A stretch of DNA of 64,000 nucleotides from Sphingobium sp. AS12. GTDB lineage: Bacteria > Pseudomonadota > Alphaproteobacteria > Sphingomonadales > Sphingomonadaceae. The stretch's first letter is position 1; every line of letters starts with the position of its first letter. Positions 50,554-58,153 of this stretch are shown here, piece by piece. A program made the position numbers and the translations under genes. The notes under the pieces were generated by a model, which worked only from the letters and a program-made list of their open reading frames with translations, ran no database searches and was not told where the DNA came from. The stretch spans positions 62,001-126,000 of the forward strand of contig NZ_JAHRGM010000046.1 of the NCBI RefSeq assembly GCF_019097845.1. Reading direction: 5' to 3'.

Positions 50554-51243
50554 ATGACCCAGCTCACATCCACGCGCCATCTCGCCCTTCTTGCCCGCGT
50601 CGTCACGGCCCTCGAATCACCGGGCGATCTCGACAACCAGACGCGCCATGCCCTCATCGACGAAATCGACGCCGCCGCGGAGCACTTCATGGCCTGGCCG
50701 GTCCCCTGGTCGATCGACGTTCATTTCGCGTCGATCGACCACTGCGACGGCGTGGACTACTTTCTTGCACCGAGCCGCCCCTCGCTCACGGGCCAGTTGG
50801 CCGAATTCTGCCGCGAGCATTGGCCGGAGATCAACCACCAGCAGGATCACGCCTCGCTCGACGACGAGACCGTCGTCCGCGAATATTTCAACCGCCACCC
50901 CGACACGTATCTCTCGACGCAGGTGGAACCGCTCGCCCCCGAGCGACTGGCTGATCGGGCATTGCTGATGGCCGGACGGGTCTTGCCCTTGAGCAACCGC
51001 CACCTCAGCCCGGGCACCTGCCACAATCTTCTCGAATGGACCGAAACAGATGCGCAAGCCCGTCCGCTGATGGTGACGGACACGCCACTCGGCTGGTTCG
51101 TCCCGACCGCCCGGTCGTTCGTTTCCGGCGACCTGCCCGACGATCTTGATGCAGTCCTGCGCTTCGCCCGCGAGCACGACGCAGCCTATCTGCTCCCCGG
51201 ACCTGATGGCGACATCACCGACGCACTGCCGGTCTTCTACTAG
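50554..51243 (+). CDS. DUF5983-like protein
   Basis: A 229-residue protein. The C-terminal part (NRHLSPGTCHNLLEWTE, PLGWFVPTARSF, LPDDLDAVLRFAREHDAAYLLPGPDGDITDALPVF) fits DUF5983 as I know it. The N-terminal half is acidic and unassigned. Function unknown. Confidence 0.6.
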   Translation: MTQLTSTRHLALLARVVTALESPGDLDNQTRHALIDEIDAAAEHFMAWPVPWSIDVHFASIDHCDGVDYFLAPSRPSLTGQLAEFCREHWPEINHQQDHASLDDETVVREYFNRHPDTYLSTQVEPLAPERLADRALLMAGRVLPLSNRHLSPGTCHNLLEWTETDAQARPLMVTDTPLGWFVPTARSFVSGDLPDDLDAVLRFAREHDAAYLLPGPDGDITDALPVFY

Positions 51244-51280
51244 CCGACAACATGGTGACGAGCTTGCCCGATTGCGCCCC

Positions 51281-51339
51281 CCGCCCTCACGGGCGGGCGG
51301 TCCAGTCGCTGCCCGCGCGCCCGACAGAAGAGGGGGGAG
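51281..51339. repeat. Hairpin plus purine tract, copy 16
   Basis: CCGCCC-TCAC-GGGCGG hairpin and, after 30 bp, GAAGAGGGGGGAG, 44 bp before ATG 51384. Confidence 0.6.
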
Positions 51340-51383
51340 TGGCGTTGTGACGCGCTTCACCGTTGATCAGCAGGATAACAGCC

Positions 51384-53045
51384 ATGATGCTTCCAACTTC
51401 CGTCCGTCCCTCCGTCAGCCCTGATGCGATCCAACGTGTGGGCCGGCTTTTCAACGGCTCTATCGACGACATTCTCAACGAGCTTGTGCAAAATGCCCGC
51501 CGGGCCGGCGCAACCTGCGTCTTTCTCGAGAACCGGGATCGCGCTGGCCAGCCCGTGCTTGCCGTGCGCGACGATGGATGCGGCATCGACGATCCCGGGA
51601 CCCTCGTGACGCTCGGGCGGTCCGGCTGGTCGAGCGAGATCGCCGCCCGCGAGGATCCGGCGGGCATGGGCGTTTTCTCGCTTGCCGGTCACCATGTCGA
51701 AATCCGATCCTATTCCCACGGCGCCGACGCAGGCTGGCGATTGACCATTCCCGCCGATGCCTGGGAGGGAAGGCGCGCGCTGTCCGTCGAGCCGTTCGCT
51801 ATTGATCGCGGGACCGAGATTCTGATCGATCTGCCGGACGCATGGAACAAGAGTCTCCTGCCTGTCGCGCGCAACGTCGCGCGATTCTATCCCCTGCCGT
51901 TGCATCTGGACGGCGAAGAGCTGAGCCGCGTCAACTGGCTTGCGGACGCCATATATGTCGAGGAATGGCAGGGCGTCCGCATCGGCATCGTCGAGGGGGG
52001 CTTCCACCGTCAAGTGAGCCGCACGATCAACTTCCACGGACTGACCGTTCCTTGCGTCCTCGCGCGGGTCGCGGAAGCCGACGGCAACCGCAGCTGGGAA
52101 GCACTGGTCGACATCGTCGATGCGCCGCAACTTCAGCTCGTGCTCCCGGCGCGCAAGGAGATGGTCCAGAACAGCGCGCTGGACGCGCTCAAACTGGCCT
52201 GCCGCCACGTCATCTTCCGGGCGATCGCCGCGAGCGGACCGCACACCCTCGCATTTTCCGACTGGGCCGAAGCGCGGGATGCAGGGATCGCGCTACCGGC
52301 GGCGGAGGCCCGTCTTACCGCCTGGACACCAGCGACGGCGGATCCCGATACGGGCAGGGGCACGCACATCATCGCGCAGGCATCCAACGCAATCCTCATG
52401 CCCGACTTTCGTCCTGCGATCGCACCCTGCGCGGACCGGGCGTTTCAAGCGGACGGGCGATTTGCCGGCCGTCTCGCCGATGAGAAACCCGCCTTCGAGG
52501 GGTATGATTGGTATGACGCCCTGCCGCGCGTCGCCGATCTCTCCTTTCGCCTTACGCGTGGCGATGAAGTTGCACTGCTGTCCCTCCATGCGGGGCCCGA
52601 GATGGATGAGGGCCAGGTCGACTCTATCCAGCTCGCCGTCACGTTGCACGAAGATGGCCGCGAGCATGTCGTCACAATCCCCGCCGATGTCGCGATCCAC
52701 TATGACGCCTGGGAGCAATATGACTTCGAGGAAGCCGACATCTATGTATCGGCGAGTTCGCAGATCACGCCCGACGATCTTGCCGATCTCCTCACCGACT
52801 GCTGCTTCTGCTCTTCGGACGATCGCAACCTCGATAGCTGGCAGACCCAGTTCGATCGGTTTCGCGTCGATGCGCTCGAACAAGCGACCCGCTTCCTGCT
52901 CGGCGACGACGAAGCCGTGCTCGCGAGGCTGCGTTGCGTTCTCGCCGACAACGTCGCGTGGATCGTTCCAGACGGCCGCGCCGTCTCGGTCCAACTGCGC
53001 CGGAACGAGATCGAGGTCCAGTTCGTGCCGGAACCCGCGGACTGA
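51384..53045 (+). CDS. GHKL-fold ATPase, copy 1
   Basis: A 553-residue protein. The N-box ELVQNARRAG (Glu33, Asn37), VRDDGCGID (Asp63-Gly67) and DPAGMGVFSLAG (94-101) are the ATP-binding motifs of the GHKL superfamily (Hsp90, MutL, histidine kinases, MORC). A transducer-like part contains VLPARKEMVQNSALDAL. The C-terminal third is acidic and unknown. A closely similar protein is encoded at 54225. No histidine-kinase phosphotransfer region is seen. Conformational ATPase action is inferred. Confidence 0.82.
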   Translation: MMLPTSVRPSVSPDAIQRVGRLFNGSIDDILNELVQNARRAGATCVFLENRDRAGQPVLAVRDDGCGIDDPGTLVTLGRSGWSSEIAAREDPAGMGVFSLAGHHVEIRSYSHGADAGWRLTIPADAWEGRRALSVEPFAIDRGTEILIDLPDAWNKSLLPVARNVARFYPLPLHLDGEELSRVNWLADAIYVEEWQGVRIGIVEGGFHRQVSRTINFHGLTVPCVLARVAEADGNRSWEALVDIVDAPQLQLVLPARKEMVQNSALDALKLACRHVIFRAIAASGPHTLAFSDWAEARDAGIALPAAEARLTAWTPATADPDTGRGTHIIAQASNAILMPDFRPAIAPCADRAFQADGRFAGRLADEKPAFEGYDWYDALPRVADLSFRLTRGDEVALLSLHAGPEMDEGQVDSIQLAVTLHEDGREHVVTIPADVAIHYDAWEQYDFEEADIYVSASSQITPDDLADLLTDCCFCSSDDRNLDSWQTQFDRFRVDALEQATRFLLGDDEAVLARLRCVLADNVAWIVPDGRAVSVQLRRNEIEVQFVPEPAD

Positions 53046-53108
53046 TTCCGCCCTCTTCAGCACTCATCCACCCCAGCGAACTTCGACCGCCTGCCGATGG
53101 AGACCATC

Positions 53109-53606
53109 ATGGCCAACCACTTCACCAAAGCTTGTTTCACATTCCGCTGCACCGAGGCCGAACTGTCCCTGTTGCGGGAAGCCTTCGAAGCGAGCGACGA
53201 TCTATACCTCTATCGCATCCCACCCAGGGAACCCTCTGCCGCGTTTCTTGCTGCCTTTCCTCCGACGGAGCGCGATCTGTGGAGCGGCTTTCGCGCCACC
53301 TTCGCCGACCCACGCTTCCCGGCCTCGGGCGCCCACCTAATCACCGACCAGCCCGATGAATCAGGCTTCTGCAACGCGCGGATCGCCGGACTTTCGAACT
53401 TCCAGCCCGATGCGGTCGCAAATCTCATCCAGCGCTGCTGCATTGCGTCGCTCGCCTCCCACCCTATTGGCTTCGCGTGGGCGACGCTTTGCGATCGGGC
53501 GCGCGACGGCGCGTTCGGCGGCGGATGGTGCCTCATCCATGCAAACATGATCGAGATCGAAACGACCGATCAGCTGCTCGACGAGGCGCTGAGCTGCGCC
53601 GCCTGA
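53109..53606 (+). CDS. Unknown protein
   Basis: A 165-residue protein. It starts ANHFTKACFTFRCTEAELSLL with LYLYRIPPREPSAAFLAAFPP; CCIASLASHPIGFAWATLCDRARDGAFGGGW follows. No family recognised. It sits between the two GHKL genes with the DUF4262 gene. Confidence 0.6.
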   Translation: MANHFTKACFTFRCTEAELSLLREAFEASDDLYLYRIPPREPSAAFLAAFPPTERDLWSGFRATFADPRFPASGAHLITDQPDESGFCNARIAGLSNFQPDAVANLIQRCCIASLASHPIGFAWATLCDRARDGAFGGGWCLIHANMIEIETTDQLLDEALSCAA

Positions 53607-53649
53607 GCGCGCCGCTCGGTTCAATCCACCAGACGATGAGGAGTTCGCC

Positions 53650-54084
53650 ATGCTCTCCGACCACGAAATGATGCGTGCCATCCAGAACAATATCGACCGC
53701 GATGGCCAGCATCTCTTTGCAATCTTTCCCGACGACGAAAACCCGGGCTTTGCCTATACGATCGGCAACGCCAACCTCGGGCTGCCCGAACTGCTGATCG
53801 TCGGCAATTTCATGCCGCGCATCATGGGGCCGATCCTGAACGAACTCGGCCGGCGGATGCGCGCCGCGCGCGCGCCACTCGAAGGCGACGTCAGCCTCGG
53901 CGGGCGCTACCCTGTCCGCATTCGGCTGACGGGTCCGGCCGCCAAATGGCGCTATACCCTCCTCGCGAACCGCTATCTCGGTCACGAACGCTACACGGTC
54001 CTGCAAGTGTTGCTGTGCGATCTCGATGGCCGCTATCCGGGCGAGCCCGCTTGCGACCCCGTCTATGACGCGCCCCTCGTCTGA
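53650..54084 (+). CDS. DUF4262-family protein
   Basis: A 144-residue protein. DNIDRDGQHLFAIF-type start (NNIDRDGQHLFAIFPDDENPGFAYTIGNANLGLPELLIVG) is the standard DUF4262 opening, followed by the barrel region with RYTLLANRYLG and VLQVLLCDLDGRYPGE. Its function is unknown. The length is usual for the family. Confidence 0.88.
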   Translation: MLSDHEMMRAIQNNIDRDGQHLFAIFPDDENPGFAYTIGNANLGLPELLIVGNFMPRIMGPILNELGRRMRAARAPLEGDVSLGGRYPVRIRLTGPAAKWRYTLLANRYLGHERYTVLQVLLCDLDGRYPGEPACDPVYDAPLV

Positions 54085-54116
54085 CGAGGACTGATCTCCG
54101 ATCCACATAACGTCCA

Positions 54117-54177
54117 GCCCGCCTCACGGCGGGCTACGGCATCGACGGCCGTGATGCCGAATAGGGGAGGGGGAGGG
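54117..54177. repeat. Hairpin plus purine tract, copy 17
   Basis: Two hairpins (GCCCGCC-TCAC-GGCGGGC and CGGCATC...GATGCCG), then ATAGGGGAGGGGGAGGG, 48 bp before ATG 54225. Confidence 0.65.
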
Positions 54178-54224
54178 CATTTGCGGGACAGTGGAATGGT
54201 CCGCCGTCCGTCCGGAGATCGCAC

Positions 54225-55886
54225 ATGACCCTCCCAGCCTCCATACAGCCCTCGATCAGCCAAGCCCTGATCGGCAAGGTCACGCGCCTGTTCAACGGCA
54301 CCGTCACCGACGTCCTCAACGAACTGTTCCAGAACGCGCGCCGCGCCGGAGCGACGCAGATTATCGTCGACACCGCCAGTCGCGGCGGAACCTATGTGCT
54401 CTCCATCCGCGACGACGGCGTCGGCATCGCCGATCCGGCATCCCTGCTCGCGCTCGGTGACTCCGGCTGGAACAGCGCCATCATGGCCCGCGAGGATCCG
54501 GCCGGCATGGGCGTGTTCAGCCTGGCCGGCCAGAATGTCGCCGTCCGCTCCTGCGCGCGCGGCAACAGTCGGGGCTGGCGCGTCGCAATCCCTGCCGATG
54601 CATGGGAGGGCGGCATCCCGCTCCCCGTCGAGGATGATGCGATCGCCTACGGCACCGAATTCGCCATCGAGCTGGACGACGACTGGCAGAACCAGCTGCT
54701 CGGCGCGGTCACGCGGGCAACGCGCTATTTTCCGCTGCCGGTTCGCTTCCGCGGTCAGATCATGGCATCGGAGGATTTCCTCGCCGAAGCTGACCATGTC
54801 GAGATCTGGAACGGTTGCCGCATCGGCATCTACCGGGGCGACCGCTCTACGTCGCGCTACACCACCGTGAATTTCCACGGCGTCTCGGTCCGATGCACGC
54901 TCCCCGATGTGCGCGAGGTTGACCATCCCGGCCACCACTGGACCGCGCGGGTCGACATCATCGACGCACCCAACCTCCAGCTGGTGCTGCCCGCGCGCAA
55001 GGAGATGGTGGAGAATTCCGCGCTGAAGGAATTGCGGGCAGCCGTCGAAGGCACACTCTACCGGGCGATCGCTCAGGAGAGCGAGCATCGCTTGCCGTTC
55101 AGGCATTGGCACCGGGCTAAGGAGATCGGCATCGATCTGCCGGAGGCCACGTCCTGGCTCTACGCGTGGGTCGCGCGCTCCGCCGAGCGCGAAAGCCCGA
55201 TACGCGGCGAGCCAGTCTCCAACACACCCATGGGGATCATCGACGGATTCCCTTGCGACATCGAACGGGCGGCCGCGCAGGTTCTGCGAGCGGGCAGCGC
55301 CCTCGGCTTCCGTCCCGTGCGCCCGTTGCCCGCGTTCGAAGGCTATCGTTGGTATGATACCCTCCCGCGCGTCGCCGACGTCGTGTTCGACATCGTTCGC
55401 AATGGCGTATCGCGTCGCTTCGATGCCGACGGTTTCGATCCGCACGACTGGAAATCGGGGCGCGTGTCGACGATCACGATGAACGTCACCATCGACTGTC
55501 CGGACGAAGCCGCAGACGCCCTTGTCGTCCACAGCTTCCCGCTCGACATGTTGGTGCACTGCCAGGAGGACAATTATCCCGAAGAGGCGATGATCTTCGT
55601 GCGCGAGGACGCCGGCATCGCGCCGGACGCGCTTGTTTCCCTCCTCGAAGCATGCTGCTTCTCCTATCGCGGCGACGAAGACGGCTGGGACTGCGCCTAC
55701 GAGGGTTTCATCTCGGAGGCCCGACATGTCGCCGCGAGACTCCTGCTGGGTGAGGAAGCGGCCTTGATCGAGCGCCTTCGAACAACAATTCGCGACGAGC
55801 TGCTCTGGATGATCCCGGCGGGCCGCCGTCTCGAACTCACCGCCACCTCCGGCGACATGACATTCGCTGTCGACGCGACTTCCTGA
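54225..55886 (+). CDS. GHKL-fold ATPase, copy 2
   Basis: A 553-residue protein parallel to copy 1 along its whole length: ELFQNARRAGAT, IRDDGVGIADP, ARDEPAGMG-type G2 loop (REDPAGMGVFSLAG), VLPARKEMVENSALKEL and EGYRWYDTLPRVADV. All ATP-binding residues are kept. The pair may form a heterodimer, since GHKL ATPases dimerise through their N-termini. Five small genes lie around the pair; no kinase or nuclease partner is visible. Confidence 0.82.
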   Translation: MTLPASIQPSISQALIGKVTRLFNGTVTDVLNELFQNARRAGATQIIVDTASRGGTYVLSIRDDGVGIADPASLLALGDSGWNSAIMAREDPAGMGVFSLAGQNVAVRSCARGNSRGWRVAIPADAWEGGIPLPVEDDAIAYGTEFAIELDDDWQNQLLGAVTRATRYFPLPVRFRGQIMASEDFLAEADHVEIWNGCRIGIYRGDRSTSRYTTVNFHGVSVRCTLPDVREVDHPGHHWTARVDIIDAPNLQLVLPARKEMVENSALKELRAAVEGTLYRAIAQESEHRLPFRHWHRAKEIGIDLPEATSWLYAWVARSAERESPIRGEPVSNTPMGIIDGFPCDIERAAAQVLRAGSALGFRPVRPLPAFEGYRWYDTLPRVADVVFDIVRNGVSRRFDADGFDPHDWKSGRVSTITMNVTIDCPDEAADALVVHSFPLDMLVHCQEDNYPEEAMIFVREDAGIAPDALVSLLEACCFSYRGDEDGWDCAYEGFISEARHVAARLLLGEEAALIERLRTTIRDELLWMIPAGRRLELTATSGDMTFAVDATS

Positions 55887-55945
55887 CGCGCCCGGCTTCG
55901 CACCGTTTGCACGCTTCATTCTCCGCCAATATCAAGGAGCCTCAC

Positions 55946-56752
55946 ATGATATCCAGCGCATCGGCCACCATCCGGATCGGAGGCCAACTGCCCGCCGCGG
56001 TGCTGTCGGCGTTTGAAACCGCCGTCGCCAGCGACCGCGCCCGTCTCGATTGGGACGGCGAGCATTTCAGCGAGGAAGCCATGCGTGCCGGCCAGCCCCT
56101 CGACCTCTTCGCTCGCGAAGTCCCGGGCGGCCGGTTCGATGCCATCGAGTCATTCTGCGTTGCGCACACGCTCCCGTTCGCACGCTGATGCGAAGCATTT
56201 CCCACGGAATGGGATGCCGAGCGCGTCGTTTATGACGGGGAGGGCGCGCCGCTTCATTTCCTTGCGACCGACCGGAACGAGGTCGCCTTCACCCAAGCTG
56301 AAATCGAGCGGCACGGCGGTCTGGACACAGTGTCTAAGTTTCTGACAGCGGCCAACAAGCCGATTCCGCCCTTCCGGATCGTCCGCGCGCCGCCCGAGCA
56401 TCCGATTGACTCGACCGATGACTTCGCCGACCTTCCCATAGCCATGAGCGTCGCCCCAATGATCCGTCCTGAAATCCGCGCTGCGGTAGACCGCCTGTTC
56501 GATCTCGCCCAGAGCGACACCGGGCAGGCCGGTCGGGTCGCCAACTTCCTTCTCGCCTGGCACAACGGCATGGACTGGGGTGGTTTCGACATTGCCGACC
56601 TGTTTGGGCTCGACCGTGCCATCGCAGCCGATATGGCGACAGTGTTTGCGTTCCTCGGCCAATATCCGAGCGGCATCTATCCCGATGCCTTCGTCGGAGA
56701 GGCGCAAATTATCGCCATCCTTCGGCGCTGGCGCAAATTCAGCGACGAGTGA
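55946..56752 (+). pseudogene. Gene split by an in-frame TGA, DUF7673-like C-terminus
   Basis: From ATG 55946 the frame runs 80 codons (ASATIRIGGQLPAAVLSAFE ... FCVAHTLPFAR), meets TGA at 56186-56188, then continues in the same frame with CEAFPTEWDAERVVYDGEGAPLHF and on to 56752. The C-terminal part (IRAAVDRLFDLAQSDTGQAGR, DWGGFDIADLFGLDRAI) resembles DUF7673. The sense across the stop is continuous, so a single base change (for example TGG to TGA) probably broke one gene. A GTG at 56330 could still make the second half alone. Confidence 0.7.
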
Positions 56753-56948
56753 AAGGAAGCACCGCAGCGTTCCGTAGTGCCATAGACTTCGGGCCTGCTG
56801 ATGCAGAAAAGGGAGGTCTTGGCGTCTCCCTTCGGGACCGCGCTCTATTTCGCTAGGCGCCCACGACCGCTACGCGGCCGCACGCACCAAGCTCCACGGA
56901 ACCTCGCGATGCGAGTTTCCGCCCTTCGGGTGACGATCGACTGACGTG

Positions 56949-57039
56949 CGAAGGCCAGAGGCCTTCGATCATGCAGGCGGTCCCCAGGGGACCGCGCGTC
57001 GTTCGTTGAGGCGGACCGCGTCGGGACGCCGCGGTCCGC
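56949..57039. repeat. Cluster of three perfect hairpins
   Basis: Within about 90 bp: CGAAGGCC-AGA-GGCCTTCG, GCGGTCCC-CAG-GGGACCGC, and GCGGACCGCG-N9-CGCGGTCCGC (57011-57039). A smaller CTCGC-GAT-GCGAG lies just upstream at about 56905. The stems share GCGG(T/A)CC(C/G) sequence. No T-run follows, so they are not simple terminators. Confidence 0.65.
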
Positions 57040-57100
57040 ATCGCCCTCCGACCAAGTCGATCATCGCACGCTGCGCCACCCTCGCCAGTGTCGCGGCGTA

Positions 57101-57267
57101 TCGGGTGTGGGCCGGGAGCACAAGGGCTGCCTCCGGCCAAGCTACGGTAGAAAAAAATGGGCCTGACGACGGGATTTCTTGTCCCAAAGGTGTCGTCAGG
57201 CCCATTTTTTTCAACCTTCGCTAAAGGCCGCAGCGCGACGTCCCTTGTGCTCCCGGCCCACACCCGA
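57101..57267. repeat. 167-bp nested palindrome
   Basis: Outer arms of 26 bp (57101-57126 and 57242-57267) are perfect complements. Inner arms of 20 bp (57151-57170 and 57192-57211), starting with A7 and ending with T7, are also perfect. The loop GGGATTTCTTGTCCC can form a further stem. The parts between arms are similar to each other, so the whole is a degenerate inverted duplication of about 75 bp. The inner part would work as a terminator in both directions. Confidence 0.85.
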
Positions 57268-57522
57268 CACTTGCGCCCCAGGCGAAGGTGGCTCCGGGCG
57301 CGATGATCGACACGCCCCGCTTCGTCTTCGGGCGATCAATTGGGAATTGCTTCGCAATGCGTTTTTTTGTGGGTCGCTGGCGCTCCCGGTTCAGGCTCAG
57401 GTTCACCATGCACGATGAAAATCTGTCAAGAAAACAATGAGATAGACCGTATTTCGGGGCACTTGTATAAGGGGGATGCCGGAAGGGGAAGCGCCCCGGA
57501 CGGCACCAAACCCCGGCGATGG

Positions 57523-57541
57523 AAGCGCCGGACAATCGGAG
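57523..57541. promoter_or_regulatory. Leader hairpin of the DUF736 gene
   Basis: CCGGCG-ATGGAAG-CGCCGG, then ACAATCGGAGTATGAACC before ATG 57550. The same 7-base loop and downstream sequence occur before the DUF2493 gene. The preceding 250 bp (57268-57522) hold no gene I can support. Confidence 0.55.
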
Positions 57542-57549
57542 TATGAACC

Positions 57550-58083
57550 ATGGCTAATATCGGTAACTTGAAGCGCAATGAACAGGGCGTCCACATCGGG
57601 CGGCTCATTCACCCTGACTTTTCCGTCTCCGTCTATCTGGCGGCGGTCCAGCGCACCAAGGAACGCTCGCCGGTCTGCGAAGTGATGGGCCTCAATCCTG
57701 CCCGCGATTGGGCGCGGCTCGGTGCCCTGTTCGAGCAGGTCGGCAAAGAAAACGGGACGGTCTTCTATCAAGGCTCGATCACCCCGCCGAACACGGGCGG
57801 CAAGCGTTACTATATCAAACTGTTCCGGCAGGATGATGGTAGTTTCAATGTCGCGGTTGACGAGCCGAACGCCCGCCGCGCGCCCGTTGGCAGCGCCAAT
57901 ATGGACGACAGCGACCGGAGCGAACCCGCCAGCGATGGCCTTGGCGAAAGCACTGCGCCGACCAATGGCCTCCCGCCCATTCCGGCCGATGCGCCCGCCG
58001 AGCTTGGCGGGATCGCCGACCCCGCCAAGGGGCGTGGCAAGCCGGGCAAGTCCAGCACGGAGGAACCGGCAGCCGTAGCTTAA
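57550..58083 (+). CDS. DUF736-family protein
   Basis: A 177-residue protein. The first ~105 residues (NIGNLKRNEQGVHIGRLIHP, YYIKLFRQDDGSFNVAV) are DUF736, a small beta-rich family found in conjugative plasmids and integrative elements of alphaproteobacteria. The Pro/Gly/Ala-rich tail after residue 110 is longer than in most relatives. It lies at the start of the transfer-side region. Function unknown. Confidence 0.87.
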   Translation: MANIGNLKRNEQGVHIGRLIHPDFSVSVYLAAVQRTKERSPVCEVMGLNPARDWARLGALFEQVGKENGTVFYQGSITPPNTGGKRYYIKLFRQDDGSFNVAVDEPNARRAPVGSANMDDSDRSEPASDGLGESTAPTNGLPPIPADAPAELGGIADPAKGRGKPGKSSTEEPAAVA

Positions 58084-58090
58084 CAGGTTT

Positions 58091-58122
58091 GGGGCGGGGC
58101 GATGGAAGCGCCCCGCCCCTTT
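58091..58122 (+). terminator. Hairpin between DUF736 and DUF2493 genes
   Basis: A perfect 11-bp stem GGGGCGGGGCG-ATGGAAG-CGCCCCGCCCC followed by TTTCC. The T-run is short, so it is a weak terminator or attenuator. The loop ATGGAAG equals that of the hairpin at 57523. Confidence 0.6.
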
Positions 58123-58153
58123 CCGTCCCTGCCAGACATTCGGAGTAGAACCC

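Noticed and set aside
54063-55919. 618-codon leftward frame opposite the second GHKL gene
   Set aside because: Length comes from GC-rich codon bias; the sense strand has full ATPase motifs.
56186-56188. Selenocysteine codon
   Set aside because: No bacterial SECIS-like hairpin follows the TGA, and no redox family was recognised.
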